Origin: Deltaproteobacteria bacterium
GTDB lineage: Bacteria > Myxococcota_A > UBA796
Direction: 5' to 3'
DNA: 6,189 nucleotides
NCBI GenBank assembly: GCA_002707085.1
Contig: PALY01000096.1
Coordinates: 26,146 to 32,334 of the forward strand
In this document: positions 1-5,773 of the stretch, piece by piece
Layout of the letters: the number at the start of each line of letters is the position of its first letter
How positions within the stretch are numbered: the first letter of the stretch is position 1
Position numbers and translations under genes: made by a program
Notes under the pieces: generated by a model
Databases searched by the model: none
The model's input: only the letters and a program-made list of their open reading frames with translations
What the model was told of the DNA's origin: nothing

Positions 1-971
1 TCATCGTCGGGTATGGGCCAGTCAATGGGATGGCTTGGAACGTAGCTCAAGACCTCTCTCGCGCGGCGGCCGTCCAACACTCCCGAATAGATGAACCATC
101 GACGATTCATGCCATAGCGGAAGTCGTGGCCGGTCAGTCTGCGGCGCAGACGGTAAAGTGGAGAGAGCATGGAGTCGATTCCTGGGAGTCCAAGTCTGCC
201 AGATCGTTGTATGCACTTACTCAAAGGAAGTGTGTCTGCGCCGGGGATATTGAACACGCCTTGTTCGGTTCCGTGAATCCCTGCACGCAAGGCTTCAACG
301 GTATCGGCGATGGTCATGAGATTAATCATGGGATCGAAACCAGCAGGCTGAAAGCAAACAGGGCTTTGTAGATAGTCGAACAATTGAGAGCCTGTGCCTG
401 GGGCCAAAGCTTCGGCCATCCGAAGGACAACAATCTGAAGCGGAGAGAGTCCCATACGGACACATGCGGTCAAGTCTGCTTCGATCCGATCTCTCACCCA
501 TTGGGGGGCTTGGCCCGCCATATTCAACGGGTGATCTTCCCCGATCAGCACTGGAAGGTCGCGTTGTACTTGGTATACGGCGGATGCTGACCGCAAGACA
601 AAGCGTTCGATGCTTGGGTGACGCTCGCACATCGCAAGGAGATTACGAATGGAGTCCACGTTGTATGCGTGGATTTTATCTCCTTCTTCGTTGGCTGATA
701 GGTGCATCGCGGTGTGAACAAGAACATTGATCTGAAGTTCTTGAGCCGCCCCAAACAGGACCTGCCTCATCGGGCGAGAACGGCAGATGTCGGCTTGAAG
801 CACTGTCAGGCGATCAGACTCTTCGATAGGGAAGGTGTCTTTGGGGTGCCCAGTGACCGCGAGAATATGTTCGACTCTTGAGTCATCAAGCAGGGCGCGG
901 ACGAGGTTTTCTCCAATGGGTGCGGATGCCCCGGTGACCAGAATCCGTCTCTTCGGTGAGCGTTTGCTCAT
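1..971 (-). CDS. Extended SDR / NAD(P)-dependent epimerase-like protein, C-terminus cut by window edge
   Basis: Reading down from 971 the frame is open to base 1, giving 323 residues and no stop. The N-terminus has a Rossmann nucleotide-binding start (VTGASAPIG, glycines at 14 and 20, with Ala at 17 where the family has its middle Gly). It continues with a D-I after the third strand, VHTAMH and YNVDSIRNLL, the usual extended-SDR order. SASAVY (128-133) matches the SSxxVYG segment, and GVFNIPG and DGRRAREVL near the end are typical of epimerase C-termini, so only a few residues are probably missing. The position where YxxxK should lie reads WVRDR (158-162), so the catalytic Tyr and Lys seem replaced by Trp and Arg. 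The acidic residue expected after strand 2 is also absent (AVTGH). The ATG at 971 is supported by AGGGAG seven bases upstream (979-984), and it overlaps the acyltransferase stop as ATGA, implying translational coupling. The substrate is unknown. A binding or non-canonical role is possible. Fold assignment is firm; enzymatic activity is not. Confidence 0.85.
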   Translation of the reverse strand, partial: MSKRSPKRRILVTGASAPIGENLVRALLDDSRVEHILAVTGHPKDTFPIEESDRLTVLQADICRSRPMRQVLFGAAQELQINVLVHTAMHLSANEEGDKIHAYNVDSIRNLLAMCERHPSIERFVLRSASAVYQVQRDLPVLIGEDHPLNMAGQAPQWVRDRIEADLTACVRMGLSPLQIVVLRMAEALAPGTGSQLFDYLQSPVCFQPAGFDPMINLMTIADTVEALRAGIHGTEQGVFNIPGADTLPLSKCIQRSGRLGLPGIDSMLSPLYRLRRRLTGHDFRYGMNRRWFIYSGVLDGRRAREVLSYVPSHPIDWPIPDD

Positions 972-1816
972 TCAAACACTCCCTGACGCTCGCTGAGTCC
1001 TTGCCGGATCAAAGCGTCTACTGCGGATTTGACCTGCTCGGCGACCTCGGCGACTACAGAGGGGTCATCGGCATGCTTGGGTTTGTAGTTCTTGTGTACT
1101 GGGATGGGCTCGCCGTAGTACAGATGGTATCGAACGGGCAGTGGGACAGGCACAATGGGAATGGGAAGAATGGGGACTCCGAAGAGTTTGCCAAGCGTTC
1201 TGCTCGTGAACATGGCTGGCATTTGTTCTTCTGCGCCGACCACGCCGATGGGGATGATGGGCGCGCCATGTCGAATGGCCAATTCGGCATGTCCTTCACG
1301 GAAGTGCTGAAGTTGGTAGCGTTCGGAAAACGGTTTCACGATTCCCGGTACTCCTTCCGGAAATATCATCAGCATTTCCCCTGCATCCAACAACGATCTC
1401 GCGTTGCCTCTGGAACCTCCGACCAAGCCTCCACGGGCGAAAAGCGTGCCTAAATAGGGCAGTGAAGGAACAAAGTGATCTGCAATGGGACGAGGCACGC
1501 GAGGTGGATCACTATTCCGAACCACATCCAACCAAATCATCATCCCATCGATGGGTAGATTTCCAGAGTGATTGGCGGCGAGAACTGCTGGGCCAGAGGA
1601 CGGTATGTTTTCGTGACCATGACTTCTTACACGGAAGTACTTGTCATACAGCGGAGCAACAAGGAGCTGACCCAAGGCTACAAAACTGGGGTGCATTCCG
1701 AAAGCATCATAGCCATGGCCAGCATCTCGGAAGTGAATGTCCTGAGAACGCTGTCGCTCCTTTTCGTCCAAGAAGAGGGCGGCAAGTACATCGGCGATGG
1801 TTGGCGAAATAGACAT
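968..1816 (-). CDS. PlsC-type lysophospholipid/glycerolipid acyltransferase
   Basis: This 282-residue protein belongs to the LPLAT superfamily, which transfers acyl chains from acyl-CoA or acyl-ACP to lysolipids or related acceptors at the inner membrane. Visible motifs are the catalytic block NHSGNLPID (82-90), the arginine-containing stretch FARGG (126-130), FPEG (152-155), which is acceptor-phosphate-binding in the family, followed by KPFSERYQLQ, and PIIPIGVVGAEE (186-197). The His-Asp spacing is HX6D rather than the textbook HX4D. Together with the GxxKPFSERY signature this places it with the divergent acyltransferases often paired with an epimerase-like gene (from memory, Mycobacterium Rv0501-Rv0502 is such a pair). 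No clear full transmembrane helix is seen, though hydrophobic patches (45-56, 213-227) could dock on the membrane. The ATG at 1816 lies 12 bases after the upstream gene's stop, with a weak AGGT seven bases before it. The stop overlaps the next start. Exact acceptor and acyl donor cannot be told from sequence. Confidence 0.92.
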   Translation of the reverse strand: MSISPTIADVLAALFLDEKERQRSQDIHFRDAGHGYDAFGMHPSFVALGQLLVAPLYDKYFRVRSHGHENIPSSGPAVLAANHSGNLPIDGMMIWLDVVRNSDPPRVPRPIADHFVPSLPYLGTLFARGGLVGGSRGNARSLLDAGEMLMIFPEGVPGIVKPFSERYQLQHFREGHAELAIRHGAPIIPIGVVGAEEQMPAMFTSRTLGKLFGVPILPIPIVPVPLPVRYHLYYGEPIPVHKNYKPKHADDPSVVAEVAEQVKSAVDALIRQGLSERQGVFE

Positions 1817-1828
1817 ACAGGGACCTAT

Positions 1829-3166
1829 TTATCGCGCAGGGTCGAGTTTCGCGGCCGTTTTACGTGCTTGTTTCGCTTCTGTTGCATGACCCAGTGCATC
1901 GAATGCTTTTGCTTTGGTTCGCCAAACTTTGGCTTTTAGGAAAGGATTGTTCACTTCAAGCAGGAGTGCGCGTTCTAAGCTCGCGAGGGCTTGGGTTGGT
2001 TTTCCCTGCTCAAGAAGGGCTTCAGCCCGTTGGATTGCGCCCTTAACGATCGCGTCATTCTTGGACATGCGGCTGCGTGTTTCACCGGGGGCTTCCCCCT
2101 CCATTTCAAGTGCTTCTTCTTCAACTTCGACCGATTCAAAATCCATGGTAGTTGTATCTTTTTTGGCCTCGAGAGCGGGCATGCCACCGGCTTGTGCTTC
2201 CGTTCGAGATGGGCGCTTTCTTCGCTGTTTTGAGCGAACTGCAGAAACGGATACTGCTGGAGGAGCAGAAAGTGAACCGGCGGCGTCCGGGGTACCGTCC
2301 ATGTCTGCCATCAGCATCGAATCATCGATCATGGCTGCACGTGGTGTGGGTTGTACCGGCACCAGGGCTTCTGGTTCGGGTGCCGCTTGTGGCGGTGCAT
2401 CCTCGTTGGCTACACGTGCGGACTGGATGCTTTCATTTATTGCAAAGGAACGCGCTCGCGGTGGTGCAGACCTCGCCCGTTTCGGACTCGGTGAAGGGAT
2501 GGAATCAGCGGTGACTTGAGGCCGTATTGGACTGGACTCTTTTGTTTTTTCACGGGCTTCAAAAGTGGCTTCAACGAGAACCTGTTGACCTTCTGATGCA
2601 TCGCTGGCGATTGCTGATTCGCTCGGGATGTTGCTGGCCTGATCGGGTGAACTGGTTTTGTGTGCAATCGGTTTTACGAAAATCAGGGCAATGGCAGCAA
2701 CGGCGAGGGCGCCTGCGCTGGGGCCGGCCCACCATTTTCTTTTGCTTCGTTCAGTTTCGAGACTGATCACTTCATCAGTACCCGGATGAAGGGCTTCATC
2801 TGCCAACGGTCCAGTCGTGACCGATTGCAGAATGTCGTCGATGCTTACTCTTGGGGCTGGAGCCAATTCGGGCCTGAGCGCGTACGTGGCTTCCACGATT
2901 CCAATGGGCAAAATGGGTGGGGGTGGTGTTCCTGGTTCGGCTTCTATCCAAGTCTGGAGCGCCCGAGCGATGGCAGGATCGACCAACGGACCCTCTGTGA
3001 CAGATGCGAGGATGTCTTCGACTTGAATGCGTGCCGGGAGTGCGAATTCAGGTCGAAGTGCGATGATGCATTCGACGACCTCTTCGTCGATGATCGTAGG
3101 AATGGCTTTTCCGGGTTCTCCGTCGATCCATTCGGCCAGGCTTTTCGCTTCTTGTGTTTCACTCAT
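1829..3166 (-). CDS. Sigma-linked single-pass membrane protein with duplicated N-terminal module and C-terminal TPRs (putative anti-sigma factor)
   Basis: This 445-residue protein is built from four parts. Residues 10-65 and 70-125 are two copies of one module with an exact 60-residue period: W13/W73, EPG 17-19/77-79, ALRPE 36-40/96-100, DIL 51-53/111-113, GPL 59-61/119-121. By hand count 27 of 55 aligned residues are identical. A single hydrophobic helix follows at about 145-166, preceded by KRK (142-144), which predicts the N-terminus inside and the C-terminus outside. Residues 170-370 are a low-complexity Ala/Pro/Ser linker with a basic patch (QRRKR, 314-318) and an acidic patch (344-360). 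Residues about 372-445 look like two TPR helix pairs (ALLEQGKPTQALASLERAL, then AKAFDALGHATEAKQARK). The start overlaps the sigma stop as ATGA. Being next to and coupled with the sigma gene, with a cytoplasmic module and one membrane pass, it is placed like an anti-sigma factor. I do not recognise the 60-residue module as a named anti-sigma domain, so that role is inference. Confidence 0.85.
   Translation of the reverse strand: MSETQEAKSLAEWIDGEPGKAIPTIIDEEVVECIIALRPEFALPARIQVEDILASVTEGPLVDPAIARALQTWIEAEPGTPPPPILPIGIVEATYALRPELAPAPRVSIDDILQSVTTGPLADEALHPGTDEVISLETERSKRKWWAGPSAGALAVAAIALIFVKPIAHKTSSPDQASNIPSESAIASDASEGQQVLVEATFEAREKTKESSPIRPQVTADSIPSPSPKRARSAPPRARSFAINESIQSARVANEDAPPQAAPEPEALVPVQPTPRAAMIDDSMLMADMDGTPDAAGSLSAPPAVSVSAVRSKQRRKRPSRTEAQAGGMPALEAKKDTTTMDFESVEVEEEALEMEGEAPGETRSRMSKNDAIVKGAIQRAEALLEQGKPTQALASLERALLLEVNNPFLKAKVWRTKAKAFDALGHATEAKQARKTAAKLDPAR
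2669..2734 (-). other. Predicted transmembrane helix of the sigma-linked protein
   Basis: Encodes residues 145-166, an Ala/Ile/Leu/Val-rich segment of about 20 residues starting WWAG and ending FVKPIA. It is the only such stretch in the protein. KRK immediately before it fits the positive-inside rule and puts the duplicated module in the cytoplasm and the TPR part outside the inner membrane. Confidence 0.75.
2792..2959 (-). repeat. Copy 2 of the 60-residue (180-bp period) module
   Basis: Encodes residues 70-125 of the same protein. About half of the residues match copy 1, so the duplication is old at the sequence level. The ALRPE and DILxSVTxGPL cores are the best kept. Copy 2 is richer in proline near its start (PPPP, 81-84), and it sits about 20 residues from the membrane helix. 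Confidence 0.85.
2972..3139 (-). repeat. Copy 1 of the 60-residue (180-bp period) module
   Basis: Encodes residues 10-65 of the sigma-linked membrane protein. Landmarks are a W-I/E-P-G start, a V-E pair, ALRPE, R, D-I-L, S-V-T and G-P-L. The spacing to every landmark in copy 2 is exactly 60 codons, which indicates duplication of a complete folding unit without internal insertions or deletions. Confidence 0.85.
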
Positions 3167-3747
3167 GGCGAGTACACCTTTCGAAAAGCTTTGGCGGCGC
3201 GATGTAAAATGACATCGAAGTTTCCAACGCTAACGCCCAAGGCTTGGGCGCATATCTCTCGGTCTTGGTCTTCTAAAAGGCGCATGCGCAACGCCTGCGC
3301 ATAGCGTGGGTTCATTTGTGCAAGTGCTGTCTCTACCAGTTCTTTGGTGTCCGCGACCTCCGGTGCGCGGTCAGGTGCTGGTGGTGGTTGGGACATGGTT
3401 CGTTCGATGGTTGTTTCGGGGTGCTGGCTGGCTTTGCGGTCTCGTTGGCGAGCCCGATGCACGTCGATTGATCGATTGATGGCAATCCTGCGAAGCCAGA
3501 AGAAAATGCTGCGGTCATGGTTCTTGAACTGTTCAATGCGCTCCAAAGCAATTCGGAAAGTGTCTTTGAGGACATCTTCTGCTGCTTCTCTGTTTGGGAG
3601 TCGTGGAAGAATCGCCCGTCTGTACAGACCATCTGCAAACCATTGGAATAGGACACCTGCGGCTTCACGGTCACCACCGCGCAGTCGCTCGACGATGGCC
3701 CGTTCCTCATCGATTGGAGGAAGATCCGTCTGATTGTTCAAGGGCAA
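3163..3747 (-). CDS. ECF-like sigma-70 family RNA polymerase sigma factor
   Basis: This 194-residue protein is the usual size of group 4 sigma factors, with only regions 2 and 4. Region 2 spans about 17-102: the core-binding helix AAEDVLKDTFRIALERI (55-71), followed by FFWLRRIAINRSIDVHR (82-98), which corresponds to the -10 recognition and melting segment. A Pro-rich linker (about 103-135) leads to region 4 (136-190), with the helix-turn-helix around REICAQALGVSVGNFDVILHRA (163-184). The NFDV in the recognition helix, where many sigma factors have TVK or similar, is a style I associate with Myxococcota sigma factors. The start is TTG at 3745-3747: AAGGAGG ends six bases upstream, and no in-frame ATG lies between it and the conserved region. 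The stop (3163-3165) overlaps the next gene's ATG, suggesting matched synthesis of sigma factor and its presumed partner. It heads the four-gene operon. The regulon is unknown. Confidence 0.9.
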   Translation of the reverse strand: MPLNNQTDLPPIDEERAIVERLRGGDREAAGVLFQWFADGLYRRAILPRLPNREAAEDVLKDTFRIALERIEQFKNHDRSIFFWLRRIAINRSIDVHRARQRDRKASQHPETTIERTMSQPPPAPDRAPEVADTKELVETALAQMNPRYAQALRMRLLEDQDREICAQALGVSVGNFDVILHRAAKAFRKVYSP

Positions 3748-3753
3748 CAGGTG

Positions 3754-3760
3754 CCTCCTT
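3754..3760 (-). promoter_or_regulatory. Strong Shine-Dalgarno that fixes the TTG start of the sigma gene
   Basis: On the minus strand this reads AAGGAGG, a near-perfect anti-16S match, followed by the six-base spacer CACCTG and then TTG (3747-3745). A second in-frame TTG two codons later would be 12 bases away, and the CTG just upstream only three, so 3747 is the best start. Confidence 0.75.
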
Positions 3761-3797
3761 TGGTCACCCGCGAGTGCAACGGGGAAGAAGAACTAAT

Positions 3798-3814
3798 CTT
3801 ACACTGAGTGTAAG
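3798..3814. promoter_or_regulatory. Perfect 17-bp palindrome, candidate operator between divergent genes
   Basis: CTTACACT-G-AGTGTAAG has 8-base arms, all paired, around a single central base. It lies 51 bases before the sigma start on one side and 52 before the oxidoreductase start on the other. Its size and TTACAC/GTGTAA half-sites are of the kind bound by dimeric helix-turn-helix repressors such as TetR-family proteins. No regulator gene is in the window, so the binding protein is unknown. The palindrome is directly visible; the operator role is inference. Confidence 0.6.
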
Positions 3815-3825
3815 TAGAATCTACT
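3813..3825. promoter_or_regulatory. Second palindrome (13 bp) abutting the first
   Basis: AGTAGA-A-TCTACT has 6-base arms around one central base and shares two bases with the end of the 17-bp palindrome. It contains TAGAAT (3815-3820), a five-of-six match to a plus-strand -10 box, although no good -35 lies at the right distance upstream. On the minus strand it contains TTCTAC 16 bases after AACC (3839-3836), loosely like an ECF-type promoter. These readings compete, and none is secure. Confidence 0.4.
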
Positions 3826-3866
3826 ACACGATACCGGTTTAGCTCGGGGCGTAATAGTCGTGCGAC

Positions 3867-5276
3867 ATGCAGAATATTCGCATCATCACAGATCATGACG
3901 TCATCGAAGGCTATTTGACCGATGCCTCCAACACGCGCGGTCATGCTGAAGCGTTGGTCATACCCCGAAGCACTGAAGAGGTGTCTGAGGTCATGCGGCA
4001 CTGCCAGGCGGAAGCCATACCCCTAACCGTCACCGCTCAGCGTACTTCCACCACGGGTGGTCCCGTTCCCAATGGGGGCTGGCTTTTGTCGATGGAGCAA
4101 ATGGATCAGGTTTATGGTCCCGACGATGTGGGAGGAGGTGTCATACTGGGTGAACACCAAGATGTGTTGGAACGGCAAGGGTTGATGTTTCCTCCCGATC
4201 CCACATCGCGTCATGAATGCACAATTGGTGCGTCCATTGCATGCAACGCCAGTGGTGCGAGGAGTTTTCGATATGGCCCCACTCGGGCTTGGATCGAGGC
4301 TGTAGAAGTTGTCCTTCCCACCGGAGAGGTGTGTTGGGCTGATCGAAATACGCCTATCCCTGCAGATTGGCCTCGTATGAACTGGCAAGAACCCGCGGTC
4401 AAGACAGCTGCTGGTTTTCATCCTGGCGATAATTTATTGGACTTGATGATCGGTCAAGAAGGCACCCTTGGCATTATTACCCGGGCAAAGCTTCGGTTGA
4501 TCGAGGCTCCAGCAGCCGTGTTGGGCTTGATTTGCTTTTTTTCAGATCTGAACGCTTGTGTATCGTTTGTCGAGCAGGCTCGAGCGGGTGCGGTACGGAG
4601 AGGGGCGCCGGGTACAGGCGGTGCGCTGGATCCGCGAGCGATAGAGTACTTTGACTCTGCGGCGTTGGACATGGCTCGCAGTCGAGTCCCTGATATTCCA
4701 CAAGAAGCACGGGCGGCGCTATTTATCGAAATCGAACACGATGGAGAGCCACCCCTGGAAGATTGGTGGGATGCACTTTTGGAACACGATGCGTTAGCTG
4801 AGGCGACGATAGTTGCGGATGATGAATCGGGAAGACTTCGGCTTCATGCAGTACGACACGCCATCCCTGCAGGGGTGAATGAGCGTGTTGTGGCGAATGG
4901 GATGCCGAAAGTCGGGACGGACTTCTCGGTTCCCGATCAAGGGCTAATGGCCATGATGACGGCCTATTCAAACGTAGAATTACCCACCATTTGTTTTGGC
5001 CATATTGGCGACAATCATCTTCACCTCAACTTCTTTCCTCGCAATGAGATGGAACTTGAAGAAGCGCGAACCCAGTACAAGAAATTGGCCATGTACGCGG
5101 TTTCGTTGGGGGGAACTGTTTCTGCTGAACATGGGATCGGAAAGATTAAACGAGCGTTGCTGGCCGAAATGGTTGGCGCCGAAGTGGTGGACCAGTTTCG
5201 TACTTTAAAGCTGCATATTGACCCGGCATGTATCCTGGGGCGTGGGACGATGTTTGTCATGTCAGACCCAGACTAA
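3867..5276 (+). CDS. FAD-linked oxidoreductase, GlcD / D-lactate dehydrogenase (VAO/PCMH) family
   Basis: This 469-residue protein has the usual length and two-domain layout of GlcD, D-lactate and D-2-hydroxyglutarate dehydrogenases, which oxidise a 2-hydroxy acid to the 2-oxo acid and pass electrons to a membrane or protein acceptor. The N-terminal FAD domain shows EALVIPRSTEEV (28-39), TTGG (62-65), PPDPTSRHECTIGASIACN (109-127), NASGARSFRYGPTR (127-140) and IGQEGTLGIITRAKLRL (195-211). The C-terminal substrate domain shows KVGTDFSVP (348-356), FGHIGDNHLHLNFFP (377-391), whose histidines at 379, 384 and 386 are placed like the family's metal/substrate ligands, and GGTVSAEHGIGKIKR (415-429). 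It ends with the common DPACILGRGTMF segment. The loop before TTGG reads TAQRTS where relatives usually have Gly-rich GAGTxxxGG. The ATG at 3867 is the first start after an in-frame TAG at 3855 and lacks a good Shine-Dalgarno. It is divergent from the sigma operon. The substrate is not decidable here; no iron-sulfur domain is fused. Confidence 0.93.
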   Translation: MQNIRIITDHDVIEGYLTDASNTRGHAEALVIPRSTEEVSEVMRHCQAEAIPLTVTAQRTSTTGGPVPNGGWLLSMEQMDQVYGPDDVGGGVILGEHQDVLERQGLMFPPDPTSRHECTIGASIACNASGARSFRYGPTRAWIEAVEVVLPTGEVCWADRNTPIPADWPRMNWQEPAVKTAAGFHPGDNLLDLMIGQEGTLGIITRAKLRLIEAPAAVLGLICFFSDLNACVSFVEQARAGAVRRGAPGTGGALDPRAIEYFDSAALDMARSRVPDIPQEARAALFIEIEHDGEPPLEDWWDALLEHDALAEATIVADDESGRLRLHAVRHAIPAGVNERVVANGMPKVGTDFSVPDQGLMAMMTAYSNVELPTICFGHIGDNHLHLNFFPRNEMELEEARTQYKKLAMYAVSLGGTVSAEHGIGKIKRALLAEMVGAEVVDQFRTLKLHIDPACILGRGTMFVMSDPD

Positions 5277-5304
5277 AGACAAATCATCTTAGATCCGCTA
5301 TAAT
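5276..5304 (+). promoter_or_regulatory. Housekeeping-type promoter upstream of the small membrane protein
   Basis: TATAAT at 5299-5304 matches the -10 consensus exactly. AAGACA at 5276-5281 matches four of six bases of the -35 (TTGACA), and the spacer is 17 bases. The expected transcription start near 5311 leaves a leader of about 30 bases containing GGGAG (5332-5336) before the ATG at 5342. The promoter begins at the last base of the oxidoreductase stop codon, so the next gene can be transcribed on its own. Confidence 0.6.
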
Positions 5305-5341
5305 TAGAGTAGGGAATGGGGAAGATTCCTTGGGAGTACCG

Positions 5342-5773
5342 ATGGGCGAGAGTCTCATCGCAGGAACCATTCAACGCCATCTGTCCAGAATTGAAAAGCT
5401 GGATCGATCCATCAAGCAGTTGGATCAGGGCTTGGAATTGGCGACCGGGTTGGAAAACCGGCAGGCGCTACAGCGTGCGATCGCGATGCTGGTTGGCATG
5501 CCTTCGGCGACCGTAGGCGTGGTTCTTTGTACCTTCTTTTTCCAGGGCTGGGATGGGATGGGTTTGTGGTACGGGTTGAGTTTCTTGGCTTTAAGTACCC
5601 TTGTGCTGCGGCCCTGTGTTGGGCATGTGGATTCCCAGACTCGTGCGTTGCGTGAACGGCTTTTGGAACTCGTCTACCAGCGTCAGCGTTCTCAAGAACA
5701 GTTGGCTGAAGTCCTTAAACAGAGCGGTTCTGTCCGAAACCCCATTGATGTAAAAGAAGACGTGGCTGCGTAG
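5342..5773 (+). CDS. Small membrane-hairpin protein with flanking amphipathic helices, unknown function
   Basis: I do not recognise a family for this 143-residue protein. Residues about 10-37 form a charged heptad-like helix (IEKLDRSIKQLDQGLEL). Two hydrophobic segments follow at about 46-67 (AIAMLVGMPSATVGVVLCTFFF) and 74-89 (GLWYGLSFLALSTLVL), joined by a very short turn (QGWDG). A second long polar helix covers about 96-127 (RALRERLLELVYQRQRSQEQLAEVL). A hairpin with both ends in the cytoplasm and coiled-coil-like arms is the simplest topology. An upstream ATG at 5228 would extend it to 181 residues, but that start lies inside the oxidoreductase gene and upstream of the promoter. ATG 5342 has GGGAG five bases before it and a matching promoter, so I prefer it. 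The role is unknown; scaffold or membrane-organising functions are only possibilities. Confidence 0.75.
   Translation: MGESLIAGTIQRHLSRIEKLDRSIKQLDQGLELATGLENRQALQRAIAMLVGMPSATVGVVLCTFFFQGWDGMGLWYGLSFLALSTLVLRPCVGHVDSQTRALRERLLELVYQRQRSQEQLAEVLKQSGSVRNPIDVKEDVAA

Noticed and set aside
956..1453. 165-codon plus-strand ORF antisense to the acyltransferase
   Set aside because: It lies entirely opposite a gene with strong family motifs, its translation has no recognisable motifs and is odd in composition (many Arg/His/Gly), and no ribosome site stands out. It is a shadow of the real gene.
1914..2519. 201-codon plus-strand ORF opposite the sigma-linked membrane protein
   Set aside because: It arises from antisense of an Ala/Pro/Ser-rich linker, which tends to leave opposite frames open. 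The real gene has an internal repeat, a membrane helix, TPRs and a coupled start.
2660..3304. 214-codon plus-strand ORF opposite the membrane protein and the sigma region 4
   Set aside because: It crosses the junction of two well-supported minus-strand genes, and its Arg/Cys/Phe-rich translation has no motif.
5228..5341. N-terminal extension of the membrane-hairpin gene to ATG 5228
   Set aside because: The extension would start inside the oxidoreductase gene, upstream of the TATAAT promoter, and shows no conserved-looking sequence. ATG 5342 has a ribosome site and a matching leader.
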